Positions 25,961 through 35,160 of a stretch of DNA of 64,000 nt are shown in pieces. The stretch is from Streptomyces sp. HSG2 (lineage in GTDB: Bacteria; Actinomycetota; Actinomycetes; Streptomycetales; Streptomycetaceae). Within the stretch, counting starts at the first letter, position 1; every line of letters begins with the position of its first letter. The stretch lies in contig NZ_CP066801.1 of NCBI RefSeq assembly GCF_016598575.1, forward strand, positions 558,001-622,000, in the 5' to 3' direction. The notes below the pieces were generated by a model. The model saw nothing but the letters and a program-made list of their open reading frames with translations, had not been told where the DNA came from and did no database searches. The position numbers were made by a program, and so were the translations under genes.

Positions 25961-26529
25961 CATGCCCTTCCTTCGCTCTTCTCCTCGACCCGACGCCCCG
26001 GCCGGGTCGGGCTCGGCGCCGTCCGCCGCCTCCCGAGCGCTCGCCCCTCCGGCGCCGCGCGGACCGGCGCCGGCCGACCACGCGCACATGGAGACCGCGC
26101 CGGGGCCGTCCCGAGGGGACCCTTCCCTCCGGACCGGCGCGCGGAACGGCACGTGACCCACCGGGGGGGCTTCAGGCCCGCGACGAGGGAGGGCGTAGAG
26201 CCCGCGAAGTACGCCGGCGGTCTCGTGCCGAGGCACCGGAGGCGTCACCCCCTCGGTCGAGGCGGGCTGCCGACGCCTCCCGGCGGGGGTCCCGGACGCC
26301 GTCGCGTGCCGGGCCCGCGTGCGCGGACGGATACGACGCGCGGAAGCGGTCGTGGCCGCGGCGGGGCCCCGGCCGGCACACGCACGACCCGCCTCGCGTC
26401 GCGGAGCGGAGGGCGTTCGGCCGGGTGCGCGATCTCGGCGGCCGGGCGAGGCACCCCTGCCGGCGGGGCAGGGGCCCGCCGGGTCCCTCGGCGAGGTCGG
26501 CGCCGCGCCGTCCGACGCGCCCGGCTCAG
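25961..26529. other. Non-coding gap where ispG and dxs are expected
   Basis: Nearly 600 bp without a credible gene on either strand, although open frames are abundant from GC bias. In the S. coelicolor hopanoid locus as I remember it, ispG and dxs lie here between hpnH and the aminotransferase gene. I searched the minus-strand frames by eye for Dxs or IspG motifs and saw none, so this looks like a clean loss or a different local order. Confidence 0.45.
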
Positions 26530-26548
26530 CGCCCCCTCGCAGGGGGCG
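26530..26548 (-). terminator. Terminator of the hopanoid operon
   Basis: CGCCCCCT (26530-26537) pairs perfectly with AGGGGGCG (26541-26548) across a CGC loop, 12 bp after the hpnH stop. It marks the end of the hpnC-to-hpnH transcription unit. Confidence 0.7.
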
Positions 26549-26560
26549 GCGGTCACGGGG

Positions 26561-27586
26561 TCACGTGCGCCCCTTCGACGAGACCGTCTCCCGCATCGCC
26601 CGCAACGATTCGCGCAGCGACCCCATGGTGGCGAGCACCGCGGTGGGCTCGTAGCCGCAGTGCGCCATGCAGTTGGCGCATCTCGGGTCCTTCCCCCGGC
26701 CGTAGCGGTCCCAGTCGGTGCTGTCGACCAGTTCCCGGTAGGTGGAGACGTAGCCGTCGCTCATCAGGTAGCACGGGCGTTGCCAGCCGAACAGCGAGTA
26801 GTTGGGAATGGCCCAGGCCGTGCAGGGAAAGTCGACCTTGCCCTCCAGGAAGTCCAGGAAGAGCGGGGAGTGGTTGAGGCGCCAGCGGCGGCGGTTCCCT
26901 CCGGCGAATGCCTTGCGGAACAGTTCCCGGGTCTGTTCGACGCCGAGGAAGTGTTCCTGGTCGGGCGCCTTCTCGTAGGCGTAGGCGGGCGAGATCATCA
27001 TCTCGTCCACCGCCAGGTCGTCGTTGAGGTAGTCGAGGACCTCGATGACCGTCTGGGGCGTGTCGGTGTTGAAGAACGTCGAGTTGGTGGTGACTCGGAA
27101 GCCACGCTCCTTGGCCTCCTTGATGGCGGCCACCGCCTCGTCGAACACGCCTTCCTTGGCCACCGACTCGTCGTGGCGTTCGCGCAGGCCGTCGATGTGG
27201 ACGGCGAACGCGAAGTACCGCGAGGGGGTGAACTTGTCCATCTTGGCGCGGAGCAGCACGGCGTTGGTGCAGAGGAAGACGTACTTTCTGCGATCGACCA
27301 ACTCGCTTACGATCTGATCGATCTGAGGGTGCATCAGTGGCTCTCCGCCCGCGATCGAGACCATCGGGGCTCCGGACTCCAGAACCGCGCCGACGGCCTG
27401 CGCCACCGGCATGCGTTGCTTGAGCACGCCGGCCGGGTGTTGGATCTTGCCGCAGCCCTCGCACTTCAGGTTGCAGGCGAAGAGCGGCTCCAGTTCGACG
27501 ATGAGCGGGAACTTGTCGCGCCGACGGATCTTCTGTTCGGCCAAGTAAGTAGCGACCTTGATGGACTGACGCAGCGGCATGGCCAT
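26561..27586 (-). CDS. hpnH: Adenosyl-hopene transferase, radical SAM
   Basis: This 341-residue radical SAM protein has the iron-sulfur motif Cys38-x3-Cys42-x2-Cys45 in LFACNLKCEGCGK, and SIAGGEPLMHP as the SAM-binding GGE motif. A C-terminal cysteine set follows in CANCMAHCGY. HpnH adds a 5'-deoxyadenosyl radical to diploptene to give adenosylhopane, the first side-chain step of bacteriohopanetetrol. ATG 27586 follows AGGAGG. It begins five bases after the hpnG stop, so the two are translationally linked. Confidence 0.95.
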   Translation of the reverse strand: MAMPLRQSIKVATYLAEQKIRRRDKFPLIVELEPLFACNLKCEGCGKIQHPAGVLKQRMPVAQAVGAVLESGAPMVSIAGGEPLMHPQIDQIVSELVDRRKYVFLCTNAVLLRAKMDKFTPSRYFAFAVHIDGLRERHDESVAKEGVFDEAVAAIKEAKERGFRVTTNSTFFNTDTPQTVIEVLDYLNDDLAVDEMMISPAYAYEKAPDQEHFLGVEQTRELFRKAFAGGNRRRWRLNHSPLFLDFLEGKVDFPCTAWAIPNYSLFGWQRPCYLMSDGYVSTYRELVDSTDWDRYGRGKDPRCANCMAHCGYEPTAVLATMGSLRESLRAMRETVSSKGRT

Positions 27587-27591
27587 CGGGC

Positions 27592-28233
27592 TCACCTCCT
27601 GGGGAGCGGCAGGGAACGGTGCCATTCGAGGAATGCGGGAAGGACGGAACGAAGAACCCGGAAAGCCGATATTCCACCGCGCACCGTGCCGATCCGTACG
27701 AGCTCGTGTTCCGGAGCGTCCACGACCACCCGGACGGCCGCAACGGCGCGCGCGCCCGTGCGCACGGCGCACAGGAGCGTGGCCGCCGACTCCATGTCGA
27801 CCGCGATGGCACCGGTCGCCCGGAGGGCTGCCCGGCCGGGCCCCCGGACGACGTGGTCGGAGCCGGTCAACGGGCCGGTGTGGACGGCCCGGCCCGGCGC
27901 CAGCCGGACCAGTTCCCGGACCAGGAGGTCGGTGCCGACACAGGCGACGCCGCCTCGCGGATCGCGGGTCTCCTCCGCGACGACCAGATCGCCGGGGTGC
28001 ATGCCGGGCACGAGTCCGGCGCAGAACCCGGTGGCCAACACGGCGGCTCCGGTCGACGCCGGTTCGGCCAGGGCCCGGGCGACGGTCCGTTCGGCCGCCC
28101 GGGGCCCCATCCCGGTGCGCACGACCGTGCCCCGGATTCCCGGCCCCGCGCCGCCGGCCGCGCGCAGGGCGAGGCGCTCGATCCCGAGGGCACAGGCGAT
28201 CAGCAGCGGGGCCGGGGAGGCCTCCCCGGCCAT
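27592..28233 (-). CDS. hpnG: Hopanoid-associated phosphorylase (adenosylhopane nucleosidase-type)
   Basis: This 213-residue nucleoside-phosphorylase-fold protein contains LIACALGIERLALRAAGG at the N-terminus, ATGFCAGLVPGMHPGDLVVAEE, and the AVDMESAATLLCA motif that binds ribose in this superfamily. It removes adenine from adenosylhopane to give phosphoribosyl- or ribosylhopane. Its ATG overlaps the shc stop (TGATG), a coupled junction. Length is normal for HpnG. Confidence 0.9.
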   Translation of the reverse strand: MAGEASPAPLLIACALGIERLALRAAGGAGPGIRGTVVRTGMGPRAAERTVARALAEPASTGAAVLATGFCAGLVPGMHPGDLVVAEETRDPRGGVACVGTDLLVRELVRLAPGRAVHTGPLTGSDHVVRGPGRAALRATGAIAVDMESAATLLCAVRTGARAVAAVRVVVDAPEHELVRIGTVRGGISAFRVLRSVLPAFLEWHRSLPLPRR

Positions 28234-30245
28234 CAGCCGCTCTTGGACGCGCGAGCCGCGCTTCGCTCGGCGGACCGCAGCACGGCCGGTTCGCCGTGCA
28301 GGTACCTGCCGAGCGCCGTGAGGGGGAACACCTGCCGGTAGAGGTGGTAGTTGATGGAGAAGTCCCAGGGGAAGCCGGTGCCGGTGAAGTACGGCTCGTC
28401 CCAACTTCCGTCTGCCCGCTGGGTCGCGACCAGCCACGCCACCCCGCGCCGAACGGCGGCGGACTCCCGCTCGCCGGCGGCCAACAGCGCCATCAGCGCC
28501 CACGACGTCTGCGACGCCGTGGACGGGACGCCCGCGTCCCACTGGTCCTTGCCACGGTAGGAGCGCAGGTCCTCGCCCCACCCACCGTCGTCGTTCTGGA
28601 CGGACTCCAGCCAGGCCACGGCGCGCCGGATCGCGGGATGCGAGACGGTCAGGCCGGCCGCGACCAGCGCGGGCACGACGGACCCCGTACCGTACAGGTA
28701 GTTGACCCCCCAGCGTCCGAACCAGGAGCCGTCCGGCTCCTGTTCCGCGAGCAGCCAGGCGACGCCACGTCGGGTCCTGGGGTCGTGGGCCAGGCCCTCG
28801 ACGGCGAGCATCTCGACCATGTGCCCGGTCACGTCGGCCGAGGGCGGGTCGACGACCTCGCCGAAGTCGCAGAACGGCAACCGGTTGGGGAACGAACTGG
28901 TGTTGTCGACGTCGAACGCCCCCCAGGCGCCGTTCCGCGACTGCATGCCCAGGCCCCAACGCACGCCGCGGGCGACCGCGCGCTCCACCCGGTCCGGGTC
29001 GGGGTGGCGCACCCGACGAAGAGCCAGCACCACCTCCGCGGTGTCGTCGAGGTCCGGGTAGTTGTCGTTGTGGAACTCGAAGGCCCAGCCGCCGGGGGCG
29101 AGCCCGGGTCGCCGAACCGCCCAGTCGCCCGGACGCAGCACCTGCTTGCCGAGCATCCAGTCCGCGGCCCTCACCAATCGCGGGTGGTCAGCGGGAACCC
29201 CGGCGTCGACGAGCGCGACGGTCGCCAGGCAGGTGTCCCAGACGGGCGACTGGCAGGCCTCGATCATCCGGGCGCCGTCCTCCCTCCACACCGCGAACCG
29301 GTCCAACGATCTCAGCCCCTCGCGCATCACCGGGTGTTCGAGGTCGTAGCCGAGAAGACGCAGCGCGATGAGCGAGTACACCGCGGGCGGCTGGATTCCA
29401 CCCCAACAGCCGTCGTTCTCCTGGCGCTCGACGATCCAGCGGGCCGCCCCGCGCATCGCCGCCCGCCGCACCGGCGGAGGGACCACTCGACGGAGCGCGT
29501 GCAGCCCCTTGTCCAGGCGCTGGAAGGCACCCCGCCAACTCACCGCCGGCGCCAACGGCCGGGCGGGGGCGGGGCTGTCCGGGTCGGTGTGGAGCTCGTC
29601 GAGCGCGAAGGGCGCGGGACACACCGGGCGCTTCGCCGAGACGATCGTCAGAGGGACGATGGTCTGCCGGGCCCAGCAGCCGAAGTCGTAGATGTTGAGC
29701 GGGATCCAGCGGGGGACCCAGAGGAGTTCGGGAGGAAGCTCGGGCAGGTCCTGCCATCGCCACCAGCCGAAGAGCGCGAGCCAGATCCTGGTGAAGACCC
29801 GGCATTCGGCGATCCCGCCGCGCGCGCGGATCCAGGCCGCGGCCCGCGACATGTGCGGATCCTCCGGGTCGTCGCCCGCGAGCCGCAGGGCCACGTACGC
29901 CTCGACGGTCGTCGAGAGGTCGCCCGGTCCGCCGTGGAACGTCGCCCAGGTGCCGTCCTCGCGCTGTCGTCCCCGGATGAAGAGGGCGGCCGCCCGGGTC
30001 GTCTCCTCGTCGAGGACGCCGAGGAAACGCCGAAGGAGGAGGTCCTCGGCGTCCATGGTGACGTTGGTCTCCAGATCGCCCTTCCACCAGCCCTCGGGCT
30101 CCTGCCGGGAGAGCAGGAACTCCGCGGCCCGCCGGACGGCGTCCGCGGCGGCGGGCCGGACGGGAGCGGTGCTGTCGTTCTCGCCGGTCACGGGGGCACG
30201 GGGCGGGATGGTGGCCCCGGCGCTTCCGTCGGTCGTCGCTGTCAT
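28233..30245 (-). CDS. shc: Squalene-hopene cyclase
   Basis: This 670-residue enzyme has the catalytic acid motif DLDDTAE at Asp398/Asp400/Asp401, and multiple QW repeats such as RQENDGCWGG, QEPDGSWFGRWGVNYLYGT and QNDDGGWGEDL that brace the double alpha-barrel. It protonates squalene and cyclises it to hopene and hopanol at the membrane face. The 40-residue N-terminal extension is typical of Streptomyces members. It lies between the prenyl synthase (116-bp gap upstream) and hpnG (overlapping). Confidence 0.97.
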   Translation of the reverse strand: MTATTDGSAGATIPPRAPVTGENDSTAPVRPAAADAVRRAAEFLLSRQEPEGWWKGDLETNVTMDAEDLLLRRFLGVLDEETTRAAALFIRGRQREDGTWATFHGGPGDLSTTVEAYVALRLAGDDPEDPHMSRAAAWIRARGGIAECRVFTRIWLALFGWWRWQDLPELPPELLWVPRWIPLNIYDFGCWARQTIVPLTIVSAKRPVCPAPFALDELHTDPDSPAPARPLAPAVSWRGAFQRLDKGLHALRRVVPPPVRRAAMRGAARWIVERQENDGCWGGIQPPAVYSLIALRLLGYDLEHPVMREGLRSLDRFAVWREDGARMIEACQSPVWDTCLATVALVDAGVPADHPRLVRAADWMLGKQVLRPGDWAVRRPGLAPGGWAFEFHNDNYPDLDDTAEVVLALRRVRHPDPDRVERAVARGVRWGLGMQSRNGAWGAFDVDNTSSFPNRLPFCDFGEVVDPPSADVTGHMVEMLAVEGLAHDPRTRRGVAWLLAEQEPDGSWFGRWGVNYLYGTGSVVPALVAAGLTVSHPAIRRAVAWLESVQNDDGGWGEDLRSYRGKDQWDAGVPSTASQTSWALMALLAAGERESAAVRRGVAWLVATQRADGSWDEPYFTGTGFPWDFSINYHLYRQVFPLTALGRYLHGEPAVLRSAERSAARASKSG

Positions 30246-30361
30246 GGCTTCCCCTTCGTGCAGTGTGCAAGTGGTGCGTCTGCTGTGGGTCCGCCGTCGG
30301 CCGGTGCGCTTGCCCGCGTCACCGGCCGGCGACTACGCGAGGGGTATCAGGCCGATGGTGA

Positions 30362-31435
30362 TCATCTCTTCCGTACGACGACGAAGTCGGCGAGCGCCGC
30401 GAACCGGTGCCGGACCTCGGCCGGCATGTCGACGGTGTCGAGGGCTTCGAGGGCGATGGCGTGCTGACGGCGCGCCTCCCGCGCGGTCCAGTCCCGGCCG
30501 CCCGCCTCCTCGATGAGCGCGGCCCGCGCCGCGAACTCCTCCTCCGAGAAGTCCGCGACGCCGGGCTGGTCCGCGTCGGAGGCGAGGATCCGGCCCAGCC
30601 GTTCCGCGGCCGGACCCTCGGCGGCGAGCGCGGCCACCACCGGCAGGGACTTCTTCCGCTGGCGCAGATCGCTCCACGCGAGCTTGCCGGTGGCCGCCGG
30701 GTCGCCCCAGATGCCGAGGAGGTCGTCGACGGCCTGGAAGGCGAGGCCGAGGTGGTACCCGTAGCGCTCCAAGGCGTCGGCCGTGTGCTCGTCCGCGCCG
30801 CCGAGGACAGCGCCGACGGAACTTGCGCAGGCCAGCAGGGCTCCGGTCTTGTTCCCCTCCATCTCCAGGCACTCCTCGACACTGACGCGGTCGCGGTGTT
30901 CGTAGGAGATGTCCTGGGCCTGCCCGTCGATCAGGGCGCGGGTGGCGGAGGTCAGCCGTCGCACGGCCCGGGCGGCCTCCGTGGTGCCGTCCTCCAGCAA
31001 CACCTCACCGGCCAGGGCGAACAGGGCGTCACCGACCAAGATGGCCTGCGCGGGCCCGTGCAGCTTCCAGACCGTGTCGCGGTGGCGGCGCTGCTCGTCG
31101 CCGTCCATCAGGTCGTCGTGGAGGAGGGAGAAGTTGTGCACCAACTCCACCGCCACGGCTCCTGGCACGCCGGTCTCGGCGGGGGCGCCCGCGGCTTCGG
31201 CGGAGAGCAGCGCGAGCGCGGGGCGGACCGCCTTGCCGCCGTCGCCCTCGACGGGGTCTCCGTGCTCGTCGATCCAACCGAAGTGGTAGGCGGCGACCGT
31301 GTCCATGGGGGGCGCCAGCCGGTCGACGGCGGCCCGCAGCACCGGCGTGGCCAGGGTCCGGCCGCGCTCCAGCAGCGCGGTCACGTCCACGCCGGTCCGT
31401 GGGTCGGCCGTCTCGGCCGGGGACGCAGTGGGCAC
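30362..31435 (-). CDS. Polyprenyl (farnesyl-type) diphosphate synthase
   Basis: This 357-residue trans-prenyl synthase starts at GTG 31435 behind AAGGAG. The first Asp-rich motif is HDDLMD (Asp107, Asp108, Asp111) and the second QAVDDLLGIWGD; GGKAVRPALALLSAEA supplies the substrate-binding Gly-Lys-x-x-Arg-Pro. Bulky residues upstream of the first motif and the cluster context suggest farnesyl diphosphate as product, feeding HpnD, but chain length cannot be proved by eye. Confidence 0.92.
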   Translation of the reverse strand: MPTASPAETADPRTGVDVTALLERGRTLATPVLRAAVDRLAPPMDTVAAYHFGWIDEHGDPVEGDGGKAVRPALALLSAEAAGAPAETGVPGAVAVELVHNFSLLHDDLMDGDEQRRHRDTVWKLHGPAQAILVGDALFALAGEVLLEDGTTEAARAVRRLTSATRALIDGQAQDISYEHRDRVSVEECLEMEGNKTGALLACASSVGAVLGGADEHTADALERYGYHLGLAFQAVDDLLGIWGDPAATGKLAWSDLRQRKKSLPVVAALAAEGPAAERLGRILASDADQPGVADFSEEEFAARAALIEEAGGRDWTAREARRQHAIALEALDTVDMPAEVRHRFAALADFVVVRKR

Positions 31436-31491
31436 AGTCTCTCCTTCAGTCGCGGTGCCGGGAGCACGGGCGCTTCCCCGCGGACCGGGGT

Positions 31492-32946
31492 TCACGCCGC
31501 CTCCTCGAAGTCGGGGAGCGGTTCTCGGGACCGGCCCAGCGCGGCGAGAGCCGCCGCCGCCGCCGTGACGCCGCTGCGGACCGCGCTTTCCATGGTCGCG
31601 GGCCAACCGGTGGCGGTCCACGCCCCGGCCAGACACAGACCGGGGGCCCTGGTGCGAGCACCGGGCCTGAGGCGCTCGACGCCCGGCGCGGGCGCGAAGG
31701 TCGCGGTGCGCTCCCTGGTCACGAAGAAGTCCACGACCTCGGCGCTACGGGCTCCGGGCAGCACCTTGCGCAGCTCCGGCAGGTACCGGTCCCGCAGCGC
31801 GGCCACCGGTCGGTCGATCTCGTCCCGCGCGGCGGACTGCGACAGCGCCAGATACTGCCCCCGCCTCAGACCCGAGGCCGAGGTCCGGTCGAAGACCCAC
31901 TGCACCGGTGTCCCCAGGGCGGCGAGGAACGGCGCCTCCAGGACCTTCCGGTCGAAGACCACGTGGACGTTGAGGATGGGCGACGTGCCGATCCTCGACA
32001 GCCGGCCGGGCTCCTCGACGGCGCCCTCGGGCAGCAGCCCGAGGGCCTCGCGCTGCGGCACGGCGAGGACCACGGCGTCCGCGAGGATCTCGCCGTCGGG
32101 AACCCGCACCCGCCAGCCCCCGCCGTCCCGGGCCTCCAGCCCCACGACACGCGTACGCGTCCTCGCGCGCGCGCCCACCGACTCCAGCGCCCCGCGAGCC
32201 AGCCGGTCGTGCAGTTCGCCCAGCGGCACGCGCGCCCAGCCGATGTCGGCGGCCCCGGGGTCGGACAGCAGCCCGGTCCTGAAGACCATCGCGGCTAGTG
32301 ACAGCGAGGTGTCCCGCGCCGCCGCGTTGAGCGTGGCGACCCCGACCAGGTCCCAGAGGGCCGCGACGGCACGGTCCGACTGCCCGTGCGCGGCGAGCCA
32401 ACTGCCGAAGTCCCGCGTGTCCAGGGCAGGGTCCCGCGGATCCAGCCCCTTGAGGGCGAGGGCGGCACGCCCCACGCGTGCCCGGTCGGCGAGCGAGAGG
32501 TGGGGGTAGGCGGCGAGGCTGCGGCCCAGGTGCAGGGGGACCGGGAGGCGGTCCCGCCGCAGTCTCCCCAGCCTTCGCCCCTCGGGGCGGGCGACGTCCA
32601 CCACCGGCACGTCGAGACGCGGTTGAAGCGGCGCCAGCCCGTCGCCCCCGACGCGGCGCAGAAACCAGCGGTAGGCGGTACAGCAGCGCAGGTACACGTG
32701 TTGGCCGTTGTCGACGCTCAACTCGCCGCGACGGAACGAGCAGGCCAACCCCCCCAGCCTCGGGCGACTTTCCAGCAGGGTGACGCGCAGCCCCGCGTCG
32801 CCGAGGGCCAACGCCGCGGCCGTGCCGGCCAGGCCGCCGCCGACGACCACCACGTGACCGGCGGCCGAGCCGGGGGAACCGGAGCCGGCGCGCCCGGCAC
32901 CGGACGCGTCCGGCGTGGCGGCGCTCCGGTCGCGGACCGGGGTCAT
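31492..32946 (-). CDS. hpnE: Hydroxysqualene dehydroxylase
   Basis: This 484-residue FAD enzyme has a Rossmann motif at about residues 30-65 (HVVVVGGGLAGTAAALAL) ending LLESRPRLGG. The C-terminal FAD segment APGLCLAGAWTATGWPATMESAV is typical of the phytoene-desaturase-like group. It reduces hydroxysqualene, made by HpnC from presqualene diphosphate, to squalene. Its ATG overlaps the hpnD stop by four bases. A low-complexity Ser/Gly-rich tail of 25 residues precedes the FAD domain. Confidence 0.93.
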   Translation of the reverse strand: MTPVRDRSAATPDASGAGRAGSGSPGSAAGHVVVVGGGLAGTAAALALGDAGLRVTLLESRPRLGGLACSFRRGELSVDNGQHVYLRCCTAYRWFLRRVGGDGLAPLQPRLDVPVVDVARPEGRRLGRLRRDRLPVPLHLGRSLAAYPHLSLADRARVGRAALALKGLDPRDPALDTRDFGSWLAAHGQSDRAVAALWDLVGVATLNAAARDTSLSLAAMVFRTGLLSDPGAADIGWARVPLGELHDRLARGALESVGARARTRTRVVGLEARDGGGWRVRVPDGEILADAVVLAVPQREALGLLPEGAVEEPGRLSRIGTSPILNVHVVFDRKVLEAPFLAALGTPVQWVFDRTSASGLRRGQYLALSQSAARDEIDRPVAALRDRYLPELRKVLPGARSAEVVDFFVTRERTATFAPAPGVERLRPGARTRAPGLCLAGAWTATGWPATMESAVRSGVTAAAAALAALGRSREPLPDFEEAA

Positions 32947-33896
32947 CGCGCTCCCCTCCGGACGGTCCTGCGCGCCATGTGCCTGGCGTCGAGTCCGGAC
33001 AGCCCGCGTACGGCGACGAGGGCCTTCTGCCGTCCGGGCAGGGAGACCCGACCGCGAAGCACGGCGGCGGGGTCGCGCTCGATGCGGTCCAGAAGACGGC
33101 GGTAGATGCCCGCCATGGCGGCCACGCACGCGCCGCTGCGGCGATCGAGCAGGGGGAGCAGCCGGTAGCCCTCGGCGAAGAGGGCGCGGGCGCGGCGCAC
33201 CTCGAAGCGCACGAGGCCGTCGAAGTCCGAGCCCTCCGGCGGGAGCGGGCCCGCGAACCCGGCGGAGCAACCGAATTTCGCCAGGTCGTCCCCGGGCAGG
33301 TAGACACGTCCGTCCTCGGCGTCCTCCCGGATGTCGCGGAGGATGTTGGTGAGTTGCAGCGCCAGGCCGAGCGTGTCGGCGTACTCGGGGGCCCGCTCGG
33401 CGCCACGGGCGCCTCGCTCGGTGCCGAAGACACCCAGGCTGAGACGGCCGATGGCCCCGGCCACGCAGCGGCAGTAGGCCCTGAGGTCGCCCCAGGTCTC
33501 GTAGGTCTCGCCCCGGACGTCCATCTGGACTCCGTCGATGAGTTCGTCCAGGCCGCCGAGCGGGATCGGGAAGGCCCGGGCCGCGTGCGCGAGGGCGACC
33601 GCGACGGGGTCGGTGTCGTCCTCCCCGACGGCCCCGTCCCGGACGCGTCCCAGCAGGGAGCGGGTCTCCTCCAGACGCGCCGCCTTGACCTCGGTGGGGA
33701 GCGGGCCGTCGCCGATGTCGTCGACCCGGCGCGAGAACGCGTACAGCGCCGACATCGCGCGGCGCTTGGGCGCCGGCAGCAGCCTGATGCCGTACGCGAA
33801 GTTGCGCGCCTGCTGCCCCGTGACGGTCTCGCAGTAGCCGTAGGCGGCGAGTACCGGCGCGGACACGTGTACGGGCGGCTCCACGGCCCGGATCAC
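32943..33896 (-). CDS. hpnD: Presqualene diphosphate synthase
   Basis: This 317-residue trans-isoprenyl diphosphate synthase has Asp-rich motifs FSRRVDDIGDG and LRDIREDAEDGRVYLP, with the YCETVTGQQARNFAYGI start shared by HpnD. It joins two farnesyl diphosphates to presqualene diphosphate. GTG 33896 overlaps the hpnC stop (GTGA) and its own stop overlaps the hpnE start (ATGA), so hpnC-hpnD-hpnE form a tightly coupled block. Confidence 0.95.
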   Translation of the reverse strand: MIRAVEPPVHVSAPVLAAYGYCETVTGQQARNFAYGIRLLPAPKRRAMSALYAFSRRVDDIGDGPLPTEVKAARLEETRSLLGRVRDGAVGEDDTDPVAVALAHAARAFPIPLGGLDELIDGVQMDVRGETYETWGDLRAYCRCVAGAIGRLSLGVFGTERGARGAERAPEYADTLGLALQLTNILRDIREDAEDGRVYLPGDDLAKFGCSAGFAGPLPPEGSDFDGLVRFEVRRARALFAEGYRLLPLLDRRSGACVAAMAGIYRRLLDRIERDPAAVLRGRVSLPGRQKALVAVRGLSGLDARHMARRTVRRGAR

Positions 33897-34831
33897 CCCT
33901 TCCCTCGCAGGATCGCCCCGGTCTCGCGCAGCAGCGCGGCCCTGCCCGCCTTGGGAGGGCCGGGGAGCACGTCGTATCCGGCGGCGGCGACGGCCCGCAG
34001 GGCCGCTCGACCGCCGGCCACGAAACCCGCGAGCAGCAGGCGCAGCCTGCCTTGGACACCGCGTACCAGCGGCACCCCCTCACCGAGGAGTTCCTCGGCG
34101 AGGCGCGCCTCGTGGGCGATCAGGGCGCGTACCGGGGCGCCGGCCGTCCGGGCCGCCAGGTCGGCCTCCTCGACGCCGAAACGCTTCATGTCGTCCGCGG
34201 GGAGGTAGATCCTGTCGCGCCCGAGATCCTCCGTGACGTCCTGGAGGTGTTCGACGATCTGGAGCGCGGTGCAGACGGCGTCCGAGCGACGCACACGCTC
34301 GGGTGTGTCCGTTCCGGTGACCGCGAGGACGAGGCGACCGACCGGCTGCGCGGACAGGCGGCAGTAGGCGAGGAGGTCGTCGTGGGTCCGGTAGCGCCTG
34401 ACGGTCTGGTCCTGCCGGTTGGCCGCGACGAGGTCGAGGAACGGCTCGGGGGCGAGGCCCCGGCGGCGGACGGTGGGCAGCAGCCGGCGCAGCAGCGGAT
34501 GGCGCGGCGGCTCACCGTTCGCGTCGAACACCCGACGCAGGTCGGTCTCGAAGGCGTCGAGGAGTGCCGGTCGGTCGTCTGCCCGCTCCGGCGCGACGCC
34601 GAGCGCGCGGGCGTCGGCACCGCCGGGTGCCAGGTCGCCGTCGCCGATGTCGTCCACGAGCCGGGCGAATCCGTACACCGCCATCAGATCGTGGCGCCAG
34701 GCACGCGGGAGGAAGAAGGGAGCGACGGGGAAGTTCTCGTGCGCGGCCTTGGCGAGGGTGTGGTGTCCGGGGTCGGCGGCACGCGCCGCGCCGGCCTTCA
34801 TCGCCGACTGCCCGGGGGCCGGACGGCGCAC
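33893..34831 (-). CDS. hpnC: Hydroxysqualene synthase
   Basis: This 312-residue protein has KAAHENFPVAPFFLPRAWR followed by the first Asp-rich motif LVDDIGDGDL, and the second in VTEDLGRDRIYLPADDM, the HpnC pattern. It converts presqualene diphosphate to hydroxysqualene. It is the first gene of the hopanoid operon. The start is uncertain: GTG 34831 has no ribosome site, while ATG 34801 (MKAGAARAADPG) overlaps the stop of a 21-codon upstream frame and could be the true, coupled start. Confidence 0.93.
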   Translation of the reverse strand: MRRPAPGQSAMKAGAARAADPGHHTLAKAAHENFPVAPFFLPRAWRHDLMAVYGFARLVDDIGDGDLAPGGADARALGVAPERADDRPALLDAFETDLRRVFDANGEPPRHPLLRRLLPTVRRRGLAPEPFLDLVAANRQDQTVRRYRTHDDLLAYCRLSAQPVGRLVLAVTGTDTPERVRRSDAVCTALQIVEHLQDVTEDLGRDRIYLPADDMKRFGVEEADLAARTAGAPVRALIAHEARLAEELLGEGVPLVRGVQGRLRLLLAGFVAGGRAALRAVAAAGYDVLPGPPKAGRAALLRETGAILRGKG

Positions 34832-34863
34832 GCTGAGCGGCGGTGGGGGGTATCCGTAGCCAT
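34798..34863 (-). other. Possible upstream short frame coupled to hpnC
   Basis: ATG 34863, with a weak GGAAG upstream, opens a 21-codon frame (MATDTPHRRSACAV...) ending TGA at 34798-34800, overlapping ATG 34801 in the hpnC frame as ATGA. It may be a leader peptide that delivers ribosomes to hpnC. Alternatively it is chance, with hpnC starting at GTG 34831. Confidence 0.25.
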
Positions 34864-35160
34864 TGCCGTCACATCTTCCGTTCTACACTGCCGACCCAAT
34901 ACACACTATTTCGGACACGCCGCCCGGCCGACCGTGCTCCCGGCGCGACTCGGGGTGGGCAGGCGTTATCGCCCCATGTGCCGCGTTCGAGGACCGGTAC
35001 AGCTTACGTCGTGGTGTCGACGGTGGGCGCGCGGGGCACCCCGCCCGGCCACCCCCACCGCCCTGCCGGCCTCAAGTCCGTTCCGGGCGCGACTCGTTGC
35101 CCCGTCGAAGCCGGCGGTTCGGGCACGGAGGCGGTGCGGTCGCGGCGGTCGCCGCCTCGG
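34864..35160. other. Upstream region of the hopanoid operon
   Basis: About 300 bp between the hpnC start and the stop of the ABC ATPase gene. Bases 34866-34920 are relatively A/T-rich (CCGAAATAGTGTGTATTGG on the minus strand) and probably hold the hpnC promoter, but no canonical hexamer pair stands out. No gene is seen. Confidence 0.3.

Noticed and set aside
25961..26560. Possible remnant dxs or ispG pseudogenes in the gap after hpnH
   Set aside because: No recognisable Dxs or IspG motif was found in any minus-strand frame by eye, so only the gap itself is reported.
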